DNA of 55,159 nt, from positions 1-55,159 of the forward strand of contig JAUYTY010000176.1 of NCBI GenBank assembly GCA_030694905.1. Reading direction: 5' to 3'. The position numbers and the translations under genes were made by a program. Below are positions 1 to 7,635 of this stretch, one piece after another. Every line of letters begins with the position of its first letter. Within the stretch, counting starts at the first letter, position 1. Origin of the DNA: Eubacteriales bacterium (lineage in GTDB: Bacteria > Bacillota > Clostridia > Tissierellales > Dethiosulfatibacteraceae). The notes beneath the pieces are model-generated. The model was not told the origin of the DNA. It saw only the letters and a list, made by a program, of their open reading frames with translations, and did no database searches.

Positions 1-98
1 GGGGCCACACCTGTTCCCATCCCGAACACAGCAGTTAAGCCCTTCTGCGCTGATGATACTTGGTGGGTGACTGCCTGGGAAAGTAGGTCGTCGCTGGA
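1..98 (+). rRNA. rrf: 5S ribosomal RNA, 3' part
   Basis: The first bases match the conserved body of bacterial 5S rRNA: CCCATCCCGAACAC near 17-30, AGCAGTTAAGCCC near 31-43 and the closing GGGAAAGTAGGTCGTCGC near 77-94. The first ~20 nt of the gene lie outside the window, so it is truncated at the left edge. The 3' end is estimated from the family pattern and could be off by a few bases. It is presumably the last gene of an rrn operon, because a strong hairpin terminator follows directly. Confidence 0.93.
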
Positions 99-104
99 TA
101 AGCC

Positions 105-139
105 AAAAAACCACCCGTCATTTCGACAGGTGGTTTTTT
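105..139. terminator. bidirectional rho-independent terminator
   Basis: AAAAAACCACC at 105-115 pairs with GGTGGTTTTTT at 129-139 around a 13-nt loop. The A run on one side and T run on the other allow it to end both the rightward rRNA transcript and the leftward abfD operon. The last codons of the leftward small gene (stop at 118) lie inside the loop and one arm. Confidence 0.85.
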
Positions 140-426
140 AAAGTTTCGATTAAGCAACTGCTAAGTGTATCGCCTTCACACTCCACACCGTTTACCACGT
201 AACCATTTACCAAGATTACCGGCTTTTCGATGATTGTTTTTTCGACACAGGCAGTCAGACAGCTATTGATGATTAGATAAAGATCGAAGTGTTGGTCATC
301 CTTGTAGACAAACTCAACATTATTTAATGATTGTTTGATTCTTTTAAGTATCAGCTTGACATCATAGTATGGGTTGCAGTTTCCGCACAGCTTCACTCTA
401 ATATACAACTTATTCGAATCCGCCAT
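118..426 (-). CDS. small cysteine-motif protein, possibly thioredoxin-like [2Fe-2S] type
   Basis: A 102-residue protein read leftwards. The ATG at 426-424 is chosen because it follows the SDR stop codon (431-429) by only 2 nt, which suggests translational coupling. A longer reading from 444 would overlap the SDR gene. It has no signal peptide and no membrane segment. The visible feature is four cysteines in two pairs, CGNC (C14, C17) and CLTAC (C56, C60), separated by alternating helix/strand-like sequence. This spacing resembles thioredoxin-fold [2Fe-2S] proteins, but I do not recognise the family. As third gene of an operon with a radical-type dehydratase and a dehydrogenase, it might carry electrons or help cluster assembly; that is inference from position. 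Confidence 0.6.
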   Translation of the reverse strand: MADSNKLYIRVKLCGNCNPYYDVKLILKRIKQSLNNVEFVYKDDQHFDLYLIINSCLTACVEKTIIEKPVILVNGYVVNGVECEGDTLSSCLIETLKNHLSK

Positions 427-428
427 GG

Positions 429-1181
429 CTATTGGGCCGTCCATCCGCCATCCACTGTCAGAATCGTTCCGGTGATATAGCTTGCTTCATCCGAGGCAAG
501 ATAGACAACAGCACTGGCTATTTCCTCCGCTGTTCCAAATCTTCTCATAGGTGTTTTGTCCAGAAGATACTTCCGAACCTTCTCTTCATTCAATACATTT
601 TCGTTGATCGGTGTAATCACATAACCCGGAGCGATACCGTTGACTCGGATACCGTATTTTGCCCACTCCAACGCGAGGCCTCTTGTCAGCTGAACGACGC
701 CTCCCTTGCTGCAGAGATAGGGAAGTACATTTTTATCTCCTACCAGACCGAGCATAGAGGCGATATTGATGATACGGCCGTGCTTTTGCTTGATCATTCT
801 TTTACCGACTGCCTGAGCAGTTAGAAAAACACCCTTTAGATTTGTGTCGACAACAAAGTCCCAGTCATCCTCTGTCAGCTCTTCTGCCGGTTTGGTGATG
901 GCAACGCCAGCATTATTGACCAATATGTCGATAAAACCAAACTGTTTAATTGTATTCTCAACCAGTGCATCTATCATTTTCTTCTGGGTGATGTCACAGG
1001 CATAAGCCATGGACTTGACACCCTTGCTTTTTATTTCCTCAGCGACTTTTATGCAGTCACCCTCGCTTCGACTGACAATGACAACATTAGCGCCACTATC
1101 AGCTAGGCTGTGAGCAGTGGCGTAACCCAAGCCTTTGGTGGCACCGGTTACGATTGCCGTTTTTCCAGTTAGATCAAACAT
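429..1181 (-). CDS. short-chain dehydrogenase/reductase (FabG-like)
   Basis: A 250-residue classical SDR. The N-terminal Rossmann motif is TGATKGLG (residues 12-19), NNAG is at 89-92, and the catalytic triad region has Ser in NIASM followed by YLCSK (YxxxK). The C-terminus ends GTILTVDGGW, as usual in the family, and length is normal. It should oxidise or reduce a hydroxyl/keto group with NAD(P)(H) in the cytosol. Basic Arg38 after strand 2 (VIVSRSE) hints at NADP but is not proof. Its start lies 1 nt after the abfD stop, so the two are surely co-transcribed. The partnership suggests it acts on a hydroxybutyryl- or crotonyl-CoA-related metabolite. Exact substrate unknown. Confidence 0.88.
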   Translation of the reverse strand: MFDLTGKTAIVTGATKGLGYATAHSLADSGANVVIVSRSEGDCIKVAEEIKSKGVKSMAYACDITQKKMIDALVENTIKQFGFIDILVNNAGVAITKPAEELTEDDWDFVVDTNLKGVFLTAQAVGKRMIKQKHGRIINIASMLGLVGDKNVLPYLCSKGGVVQLTRGLALEWAKYGIRVNGIAPGYVITPINENVLNEEKVRKYLLDKTPMRRFGTAEEIASAVVYLASDEASYITGTILTVDGGWTAQ

Positions 1182-1182
1182 C

Positions 1183-2628
1183 TTATTCCTCGCTTTCTAT
1201 GCCGGCAAGCCTTTTAGCCAGGGTTTTTTTGTATTCAACATTGGCCTGTCTTGCCATGACAACCCTTTGCGCCTGTGGAGATCCCGCACCATGCATGCTC
1301 TCAACCAATGCGGTGCCGCCTGTCATATTTTCTATCAATCGGGCCATCCTGTATCTTTCATCAGTTGTGAACTTGCCGTTGCCTTTTAGATACTTCTGCA
1401 TGTATTTTCCGATTTCAGGATCATTAAGATCTTTCTCAGATGGCATTGTGGCGATAAATCCACCGGCAATATCATGGCTGAGCCTGCAGATCTCATAGAT
1501 GAATCGGGTGACATTCTGTTTGTCTACGTTAGCCAATAATGGATTTACGTAATAAGCGCCGGAAGGCAGCTGATGGCCATCGCATGAGCAAGCCAAAGCG
1601 CAGCAGTAAAGGGTCTCGGTCAAGTGAACCATTTCAGTGATCTTATCCTTGACATGGCTGGCACCGGCTGCGCCATTGTATTCAGCAATTGCAGCGGTCG
1701 CACCGATTATGATATCGCTGACACCACCCTTGCATCCGCCGTAGTTCTGTCTGTGGTAAGAAGCGAAGCGTTCAACCATCAGGCCGGCAAACTGGGTCTC
1801 GCCGAACATGAACACCCTTTCCCAAGGAACAAACACATTCTCAAGGATGGTGATGCATTCACCCCCGACCACTCCGAATTTGGCATTCCCCTGGTCGATC
1901 TGGTCCCATTTTCTTTTATCATTTGACTGGCGACCGAATATATGAATGACGCCTTCCGCATCAACAGGTATGGCACAAGCCACCGCGTAGTCCTTATCTT
2001 CCGGAGATAACGCTGTCGTTGGCATGACGAGCATTTCAAAAGAGTTGACCATACCGGTCATATGCATTTTTGCGCCTTTAATGACGATCCCTTTTTCATT
2101 TTGCTCCACTACATGCACAAACATATCCGGATCTTCCTGCTTACCCGGTGGTAAAGATCTGTCTCCTTTTGGGTCAGTCATAGCGCCGGCTACCATCAGG
2201 TCATTCTCTTGAATATATTCCAGGTATTTGGAGAATCGTTTGAAATAATCAGTTCCCAGCTTCGCATCCATATCATAGGTTGTGGAGTATAGCGCATTCA
2301 ATGCATCAAATCCGACACATCTCTGGTAGCAGGAACCGGTTTTCTGAGAAATCGCTCTCAGCATTTTAACCTTCTTGATCAGATCATCCGTACTTTGGTG
2401 AATATGTGTGAAGCGGTTGATTTTATTGCCTGTCAGATGCGAGACGGTCGTCAGTAGTTCCTCAAATACGGGATCGTGGGCCATGTCATAGGTCATCGCT
2501 GCTGCATTGATATGAGGTTGGATTAATGGGTGTCCCACCACGCTGTCAATCTTTTGTCCTTCATAATAAACAATTGGTTTCAATTGCTTTAAAGCGTCCA
2601 TGTATTCTTGTCCGGTTTTAAGTGCCAT
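1183..2628 (-). CDS. abfD: 4-hydroxybutyryl-CoA dehydratase / vinylacetyl-CoA delta-isomerase
   Basis: A 481-residue protein of the 4-hydroxyphenylacetate 3-hydroxylase flavoprotein fold. It aligns along its length with my memory of the Clostridium aminobutyricum dehydratase. The ligands of the [4Fe-4S] cluster are all present at the same numbers: Cys100 and Cys104 in CYQRC, His292 and Cys299 in HRQNYGGC. That separates it from the monooxygenases, which lack them. The enzyme uses FAD and the cluster in a ketyl-radical dehydration of 4-hydroxybutyryl-CoA to crotonyl-CoA, a step in 4-aminobutyrate or succinate fermentation. A clear AGGAGG precedes the ATG. First gene of a leftward three-gene operon. 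The usual partners (4-hydroxybutyrate dehydrogenase, CoA transferase) are not in this window. Confidence 0.92.
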   Translation of the reverse strand: MALKTGQEYMDALKQLKPIVYYEGQKIDSVVGHPLIQPHINAAAMTYDMAHDPVFEELLTTVSHLTGNKINRFTHIHQSTDDLIKKVKMLRAISQKTGSCYQRCVGFDALNALYSTTYDMDAKLGTDYFKRFSKYLEYIQENDLMVAGAMTDPKGDRSLPPGKQEDPDMFVHVVEQNEKGIVIKGAKMHMTGMVNSFEMLVMPTTALSPEDKDYAVACAIPVDAEGVIHIFGRQSNDKRKWDQIDQGNAKFGVVGGECITILENVFVPWERVFMFGETQFAGLMVERFASYHRQNYGGCKGGVSDIIIGATAAIAEYNGAAGASHVKDKITEMVHLTETLYCCALACSCDGHQLPSGAYYVNPLLANVDKQNVTRFIYEICRLSHDIAGGFIATMPSEKDLNDPEIGKYMQKYLKGNGKFTTDERYRMARLIENMTGGTALVESMHGAGSPQAQRVVMARQANVEYKKTLAKRLAGIESEE

Positions 2629-2742
2629 AAAGTAACCTCCTAAAATCTAATGCTGAATATTTGTCTATATGCCATAACTATATCATATTAAAGATGTTAC
2701 TTCACTAAGAAAAAAATTATTTCATTTGATTTAAAACCCTTA

Positions 2743-2771
2743 TTGCTTAAGAAAAAATAATGTGGTATGAT
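2743..2771 (+). promoter_or_regulatory. sigma-A type promoter of tRNA-Leu
   Basis: TTGCTT at 2743-2748 and TATGAT at 2766-2771 are separated by 17 nt. The tRNA starts 26 nt after the -10 box, a normal distance. Pattern match only. Confidence 0.6.
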
Positions 2772-2797
2772 AATGTTCGGAGCAAAAGCTCCAACAT

Positions 2798-2884
2798 GCC
2801 GAAGTGGCGGAACTGGCAGACGCGCTAGATTCAGGTTCTAGTGAGCGCAAGCTCGTACAGGTTCGAGTCCTGCCTTCGGCACCA
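2798..2884 (+). tRNA. tRNA-Leu (anticodon CAG)
   Basis: The acceptor stem GCCGAAG (2798-2804) pairs with CTTCGGC, followed by discriminator A and an encoded CCA (2882-2884). The anticodon stem CTAGA/TCTAG encloses the loop TTCAGGT, giving anticodon CAG, which reads CUG. The long variable arm (about GAGCGCAAGCTC) is typical of class II tRNA-Leu, and the T loop GTTCGAGTCC is standard. The length of 87 nt fits. It is flanked by its own promoter and terminator, so it is a single-gene unit. Confidence 0.96.
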
Positions 2885-2912
2885 AATAAGAACACAATGT
2901 TTGATACAATCG

Positions 2913-2947
2913 AAACTCGTTGATTTCAACGGGTTTTCGTGTTTTTT
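2913..2947 (+). terminator. terminator after tRNA-Leu
   Basis: AAACTCGTTGA (2913-2923) can pair with TCAACGGGTTT (2926-2936), with one G-T pair, and is followed by TTCGTGTTTTTT. It ends the tRNA-Leu transcript. Confidence 0.75.
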
Positions 2948-3056
2948 GAGACAGTGTGTAGGATTAAAACAGAGAAAATTCTACAGTTAAGCTATATTAT
3001 TTGCACTGAAAATGCACCGTTAATAATAAAATGCACCGAAGAAAAATTCGGGTGCA

Positions 3057-3071
3057 CCTTTTGGCGTTAAT
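3057..3071 (+). repeat. single copy of the GGCGTTAAT repeat
   Basis: CCTTTTGGCGTTAAT here recurs exactly at 5322-5336, inside a tandem array. Just upstream are two AATGCACCG copies (3010-3018 and 3029-3038) and an inverted GGTGCACC, so this stretch is rich in short repeats of the kind found at insertion sequence ends. It marks the left side of a low-gene-density scar. Confidence 0.5.
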
Positions 3072-3185
3072 GGAAAGCGCTAGTTGACTTGTCTGTTATG
3101 AGAAGATAAATTAGTCATTGTGAAAAACAGAACTTAATTTAAGTCCTTTTGAGTCGAAGCCCTAACAAATTCCAGAGCTGTTATC

Positions 3186-3347
3186 GGGTTTAATTTTTGT
3201 GAGCAACTTTATAAAATTGAAAAGGATCTAAGAGAAAAGTATGAAGGCAATGATGATTATTATAAAATTCGTTATGAAGCAAGGCTTGAAAAATCAGCTC
3301 CAATCATAGAAGAATTCATGTATAGAATCAGTATAGACAAAAGATGA
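3186..3347 (+). pseudogene. IS66-family transposase fragment
   Basis: An open frame without a start codon encodes about 53 residues containing CEQLYKIEKDLREKY, then RYEARLEKSAPIIEEF, and a stop at 3345-3347. This pattern (Leu-x-x-Ile-Glu ... Arg ... Ser-x-Pro-Ile) matches the middle of IS66 TnpC transposases as I know them. Everything upstream and downstream of the fragment is missing, so it is a dead relic. No recognisable gene is visible in the flanks at 2948-3185 and 3348-3534. Confidence 0.55.
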
Positions 3348-3534
3348 GCGAAGTAAAGTAAGAAGAACCGACCCTATTGCTCGGAGGCTGGCATCTACTT
3401 TTGTAAGTCCTCAAAGTCCCGAGGTTTATCCATTGGGTTTACCGGAGAAATGAAAAACGGCAGACACAAAGCCCGCCGCTTCTATAGTCAACTTTTGTAA
3501 TTTGCCCGGTTCAACAGTTTCGATTGACGATCAA

Positions 3535-4479
3535 CTACTTAGGTCGTACAGACTCTATCACCTTTGCATCCACCCAGTAGATTTGATTGTTTCGGGTGAA
3601 GAATAGATACTTATCATCGTCCGATACCCATGGACAAAGCTCTGAACCGTATGTGTTGACTGACGAAGGTAGTTCGACAGGAGTACCCCAGGACCCATCT
3701 ATGCTCCTAAAACTCACGAAGAGGTTCGGCCGATCCGTAAATGACGCTGTGCGAGCGAAGATAAGGTACGAACCGTCTCTTTTTATGAACGGGCAAAACT
3801 CACGGCTGGGACTGTTAACAAGTTCGTCAAGTTTCGTAACCCTAGTGAACTGCCCGTTTACCTGCTCGGCACAGTAGATATCGTTGATGGTTGCATCTGA
3901 CTTTTCAAGCTCACGCCCCGAGAAGTACAGGTCTCCGTTGGATGTAAGCGACATCGTCCAGTGGACCTTCAACGAATTAACCGCGTCTGGCAAAGCCGTC
4001 GGCGTTGACCAAGTACCATTGATTCTTTCAACGACATGGATATTCTCTTTTCCATCCACCATCAGGGAGAAGTACAGCTTCTTACCATCCGCTGAAAAGG
4101 TAGGAGAATCGCCAATTTCTGAGAAGGGTGCAGCTGCAGGTTTTGTCCAAGCACCGTTTTCCAGGTTCATGTAGTACAAATGGTAGGTCAAACCGTCCGA
4201 TTCTATCGAAGACCAATAGACCTCTGTGCCATCTGGTGAGAACTGACATACGGAATGTGTCTCCCCAGAAGGTGATAGGAGTAGTTCGGACGCAAATGGC
4301 GTAGATATCATTCCGGGTGGTTCTTGTCCTAAGTACGCACTGGCCAGATCCGATGTTGGTGAAGGTGGAGAGGATAGCGAGGTTGGTTTACTGCACGCTA
4401 CGCTAGCTAAACACAATCCGACTATTAGACACGTCAAAATGCTGGATTTGCAAAACTTCAAGTTCATCAACTCCTTCAT
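3535..4479 (-). CDS. PD40/TolB-like beta-propeller lipoprotein
   Basis: A 314-residue exported protein. The ATG at 4479 is preferred over one seven codons upstream because AAAGGA lies 6 nt before it. The N-terminus has a hydrophobic stretch ending in a lipobox, LASVAC, so it should be lipid-anchored outside the membrane. Five WD40-like PD40 repeats are visible: FSPDGTEVYW, FSADGKKLYF, LTSNGDLYF, FIKRDGSYLIF and WVSDDDKYLFF, each about 45-55 residues apart. These build a beta-propeller; the ligand cannot be predicted. The gene stands alone between IS relics, which could mean it was brought in by transfer, but base composition gives no firm sign. Confidence 0.75.
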   Translation of the reverse strand: MKELMNLKFCKSSILTCLIVGLCLASVACSKPTSLSSPPSPTSDLASAYLGQEPPGMISTPFASELLLSPSGETHSVCQFSPDGTEVYWSSIESDGLTYHLYYMNLENGAWTKPAAAPFSEIGDSPTFSADGKKLYFSLMVDGKENIHVVERINGTWSTPTALPDAVNSLKVHWTMSLTSNGDLYFSGRELEKSDATINDIYCAEQVNGQFTRVTKLDELVNSPSREFCPFIKRDGSYLIFARTASFTDRPNLFVSFRSIDGSWGTPVELPSSVNTYGSELCPWVSDDDKYLFFTRNNQIYWVDAKVIESVRPK

Positions 4480-4599
4480 TTCTAATCCTTTTTTATACAT
4501 TACTGCTTCTAATGTTTCATAAATTCACTATATATCTACTGTATATAAAAGTAAAGATAGTATATAAAAAATGTCCCAGCTAAGAGGGGATTAGCGCCA

Positions 4600-4952
4600 A
4601 TGATGCCAAGTTCCGCAATTCCAATTTACAATGAAACCAATGCTTTTTGGGAAATCAAGCTGGATTCATCTCCTGAATCTGTCCTGGAATACACAAAGAT
4701 AAAGGCACTGGAAAATATAAAATGCGCTAAGGAGAAGCATGCAAATCTAAAAGAATACGATTATGCTTACAAGCTTTATTCAATTTGATAAATATAGCTG
4801 AAGAGGAATACAAAAAAGCCGAAGATGTGTTAAGTAAAAATAATTCTATATATGGAATTTCAAAAGCTGTTAGAAGTTACACTAGAGCTCAAGTAAGAGC
4901 AATACAGGTAATTAATGCTTTAATCGTGCTCCCTTCTAATACAATTGATTAA
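4600..4952 (+). pseudogene. frameshifted small gene of unknown function
   Basis: An ATG at 4600, preceded by AGAGGGG, opens a 62-residue frame (MMPSSAIPIYNETNAFW...) that stops at 4788. A second frame, shifted by -1 and open from 4731, continues with NLINIAEEEYKKAEDVL and ends at 4952. Joined, they give one plausible helical, charged protein of roughly 110 residues, and charge and helix pattern flow across the junction. No slippery heptamer is visible in the overlap (4731-4788), so a disabling mutation or sequencing error is more likely than programmed shifting. Family not recognised. Confidence 0.45.
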
Positions 4953-5288
4953 CCATGAAGTTAGTAACCTAAGTAGTTTCTAAATATTGGTGACGAGCAT
5001 AATATTGGCGATAAGTATATAAGTTGCTTGAAAATATTGTGAAATTAAAAGTTGTAGAAATTTGAATCATTACCCGAGCGGAAACGGTACTATACAATTT
5101 CAGTGAGATTTGTAGGAGCGTTAGACGGGGATAGAAATCGAGAGATATCCCCTTTAATAGTCCGATTTATTAAATTGTATAAGACTAATGTGATACCGCA
5201 CCTGTTTAAGGAAATATAACAATGAGTTGGCGTGTCCACAATAAGGGTTTCTATACTTTTCACTGTCCATTCTATAGGGTATATTATA

Positions 5289-5338
5289 GCGTTAATCCAT
5301 ACTTTTTGGCGTTAATCGATACCTTTTGGCGTTAATCG
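5289..5338 (+). repeat. three tandem copies of a 20-nt repeat
   Basis: GCGTTAAT begins at 5289, 5309 and 5329, exactly 20 nt apart, within units such as GCGTTAATCGATACCTTTTG. The core also occurs once at 3063-3070. Multiple short direct repeats at an end are a known property of IS21-family elements, but no transposase gene is nearby and the family assignment is a guess. Confidence 0.65.
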
Positions 5339-5352
5339 AATATCGCCAAATT

Positions 5353-5420
5353 GTATCAATCTTTGAGTGATTAGACAAAACTGATACCACAGATTGATAC
5401 GATGTATCTTTCTGTGGTAT
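5353..5420. repeat. overlapping inverted repeats with alternative pairing
   Basis: ATACCACAGATTGATAC (5384-5400) pairs with GTATCTTTCTGTGGTAT (5404-5420) with two mismatches and a 3-nt spacer. The inner part AGATTGATAC (5391-5400) can instead pair perfectly with GTATCAATCT (5353-5362). The two structures exclude each other. There is no T run, so it is not a plain terminator. It lies 64 nt before the promoter of the flavin reductase gene. Confidence 0.6.
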
Positions 5421-5483
5421 TGTTAATTTAAGCTTTGAAAGCGCTATAAATCAAAGTATTTCATAAATCGGCAAGGCGTGTTA

Positions 5484-5512
5484 TTGACATATGTCCGTAA
5501 TAGTATTACAAT
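5484..5512 (+). promoter_or_regulatory. sigma-A promoter for flavin reductase gene
   Basis: A perfect TTGACA (5484-5489), a 17-nt spacer and TACAAT (5507-5512), 43 nt before the start codon. Confidence 0.7.
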
Positions 5513-5555
5513 TATTAGGATTATGGATATAAGATGAATTATGAGGAGGTTTTTT

Positions 5556-6068
5556 ATGAGTATAACTAACGCGGTCGTGGAAAAGAAAGAGGCAAAAATG
5601 AGATCATGCTTGCAGCCTGCTCCGAAAGTTCTCGTTTCATGCAGGGGTCTGGATGGAGAGAATAATGCGCTAGCGGTAGGCTATTGCGGCAATTGCAGTT
5701 ATGATCCGCCTATGGTTATGGTTGGTATTGTCCCTACAAGGTATTCCTATAAAATGATAAAGGAATCAGGATGTTTCGTGGTTAACCTTGTGGAGAAAAG
5801 TTATAAGGAAACCTTTGATTATCTTGGAAGCCATAGCAAACGGGACGGGGACAAACTGGCAGCAATGAACGTTAAGCTTCAGGATGGACAAAAGGTGAAT
5901 GCACCCATACTGCTTGATTGTCCTGTAAACATTGAATGTACAATTGTGGATTCTATTGTAACAGGATCACATGAAATGTTTATCGGGAAAATCGAATGCG
6001 TCCGTGCCGATGCAAGAATAACAGATGACAAGGGCAATATTGATTTTTCTCGCCTTGATTTCATTTAA
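5556..6068 (+). CDS. flavin reductase-like (flavoredoxin-type) FMN-binding protein
   Basis: A 170-residue protein. The ATG at 5556 is chosen because GAGGAGG lies 6-7 nt upstream; an in-frame ATG at 5541 would overlap that site. The sequence has the flavin-reductase split-barrel pattern: PKVLVSCRG, then DPPMVMVGIVPTRYSY (the DPP and substrate-facing loop) and ESGCFVVNL. Members bind FMN and either reduce free flavin or act as small redox carriers in anaerobes. Length is slightly short, ending in NIDFSRLDFI. It is a single-gene unit with its own promoter. The partner cannot be told from context. Confidence 0.85.
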   Translation: MSITNAVVEKKEAKMRSCLQPAPKVLVSCRGLDGENNALAVGYCGNCSYDPPMVMVGIVPTRYSYKMIKESGCFVVNLVEKSYKETFDYLGSHSKRDGDKLAAMNVKLQDGQKVNAPILLDCPVNIECTIVDSIVTGSHEMFIGKIECVRADARITDDKGNIDFSRLDFI

Positions 6069-6132
6069 TGGCGTTCTTTTGCGTCTTTTCCCGCTTGAAA
6101 CACTAAATTGCATAACAACATTTATAAGAACG

Positions 6133-6170
6133 CTCTTATATCTTTCAAGATAGAAGGGTTTTTTTTCTCT
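6133..6170 (+). terminator. probable terminator after flavin reductase gene
   Basis: An imperfect stem around TATCTTTCAAGATA (6139-6152) is followed by GAAGGG and an eight-T run. The stem is weak and AT-rich. Confidence 0.4.
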
Positions 6171-6261
6171 TAAGAATATAAAAACCAACCAAAAAAAATA
6201 CAACTTCATTCCTACCTATGATATAATAATCAGAAATACATTAATAAGGAGAGAATAATAT

Positions 6262-7449
6262 ATGAAAGTGCATGATGTGGTAATTGTAGGAGCAGCCAGG
6301 ACACCTATTGGCGACTTTATGGGCTCTTTAAAGAGTTTCAGTGGTGTAGACCTTGGTGTGGCTGCGGTTAATGGTGCGTTGAAAAAAGCTGGTGTGGATC
6401 CAAAACTCGTTGAAGAATTGGCTGCAGGATGCATCTATAAAAACGGACAAAAAGGAAATCCGGCAAGACAGGTCCAGCTAAAGACAGGTATGCCGACAAC
6501 CGGTTGGGCTTATACGCTAGACCAGCAATGTGCTTCAGGTATGAAGGCATTTGAACTAATTTATCAGTCAGTCGCATTGGGCAAAGCATCTGTTGCCGTT
6601 GCATTGGGAATGGAAAGTATGACAAATGCCCCTTATCTGTTGCTGAATGCTAGAGAAGGCTACCGTATGGGAGATGGACAATTAAAAGACAGCATGCTGC
6701 ATGACGGGCTGATTTGTGCCATGGAAGGCTACCATATGGGAATAACAGCAGAAAATCTCGCAACAGAATACGGCATATCCAGAGAAGAGCAGGACGAATT
6801 GGCTTTGATGAGCCACCAGAGAGCAGTAGCCGCAAAGAAAAACGGATACTTCGTCGATGAGATTGTACCGATGGAAATCAAGACAAGAAAAGGCGTAACT
6901 GTTGTTGACCAGGATGAGCATCCAAGAGAAGATGTGACATTGGAAACACTAGCGGCTATGAGACCGGCATTTGACAAGAACGGAACCATTACTGCCGGCA
7001 ATGCATCAAGCATTAATGATGCGGCAGCAGCCCTTGTTCTGACAACTATGGAGAAAGCAAAAGAGCTTGGATTGAAGCCGTTGGCAAGAGTCCTTGCAAC
7101 TGCCAATTCAGGTGTTGAACCAAGGATCATGGGAATAGGACCTGCTTACTCAATTCCTAAATCAATCGAATTGGCGGGATTGACGGCCGATGACATCGAC
7201 TACTATGAAATAAATGAAGCATTTGCGGCACAGTTTTTAGCCGTCAATAAAGTTTTGAAGCTTGATATCAATAAAGTCAATGCAAACGGGTCAGGTATCG
7301 GTTTGGGCCATCCTGTGGGCGCTACAGGTGCAAGACTAGTACAGACACTGATCCACGAACTGAAAAGAAGAAACGGAAGATACGGTGTTGCCTCATTATG
7401 TGTCGGTGGTGGACCGTCTATGAGTGTTGTAATAGAGAATCTGTCATAA
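6262..7449 (+). CDS. thiolase (acetyl-CoA C-acetyltransferase-like)
   Basis: A 395-residue thiolase of normal length with AAGGAGAG upstream of the ATG. Nucleophile Cys90 sits in QQCASGM, the second motif NEAFAAQF and the His motif GLGHPVGATGARL are present, and the acid/base Cys is in CVGGGPSM near the C-terminus. It condenses two acetyl-CoA or cleaves 3-ketoacyl-CoA in the cytosol. The last motif differs from the common CIGGGMG form (Pro-Ser in place of Met-Gly), which might alter chain-length preference. The gene is monocistronic, closed by a strong terminator, but would link functionally to the crotonyl/3-hydroxybutyryl-CoA enzymes encoded on both sides. Confidence 0.92.
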   Translation: MKVHDVVIVGAARTPIGDFMGSLKSFSGVDLGVAAVNGALKKAGVDPKLVEELAAGCIYKNGQKGNPARQVQLKTGMPTTGWAYTLDQQCASGMKAFELIYQSVALGKASVAVALGMESMTNAPYLLLNAREGYRMGDGQLKDSMLHDGLICAMEGYHMGITAENLATEYGISREEQDELALMSHQRAVAAKKNGYFVDEIVPMEIKTRKGVTVVDQDEHPREDVTLETLAAMRPAFDKNGTITAGNASSINDAAAALVLTTMEKAKELGLKPLARVLATANSGVEPRIMGIGPAYSIPKSIELAGLTADDIDYYEINEAFAAQFLAVNKVLKLDINKVNANGSGIGLGHPVGATGARLVQTLIHELKRRNGRYGVASLCVGGGPSMSVVIENLS

Positions 7450-7511
7450 TTTGACAAGTATTTGATTCTATGTCAGATATTGTCGCAGGGCAGATAAAAG
7501 AATGAAACCGC

Positions 7512-7546
7512 AAAAGATACAGTTCATTTATGGACTGTATCTTTTT
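7512..7546 (+). terminator. terminator after thiolase gene
   Basis: AAAAGATACAGT (7512-7523) pairs with ACTGTATCTTTTT (7534-7546), followed by a T-rich tail. Confidence 0.85.
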
Positions 7547-7635
7547 ATACAGAGAATAATCAAAACAAATCATCAGATATGTTATAATACTTAAAAAGAA
7601 GTAATGGAGCCTAAATATATGAGATGGAGGTTAAG

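Larger units (their letters stand above)
4953..5483. other. 531-nt region without intact genes
   Basis: Contains a short start-less frame encoding about 50 residues (around 5070-5218, with YYTISVRFVGALDGDRNREI) that ends in a stop and that I cannot assign. It also holds a triple 20-nt repeat (5289-5338) and overlapping palindromes (5353-5420). The mixture resembles debris of mobile elements. Confidence 0.5.

Noticed and set aside
432-824. Plus-strand frame of 130 codons opposite the SDR gene
   Set aside because: Complete overlap with a well-supported SDR and no ribosome site.
4731-4788. Programmed -1 frameshift in the small gene at 4600
   Set aside because: No X-XXY-YYZ slippery sequence or downstream pseudoknot seen; mutation or error is simpler.
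5070-5218. Start-less frame of about 50 codons (YYTISVRFVGALDGDRN)
   Set aside because: No start, no ribosome site and no family match; treated as debris in the intergenic entry.
3057-5338. CRISPR array reading of the repeated GGCGTTAAT units
   Set aside because: Three units of 20 nt with no unique spacers and no cas genes.
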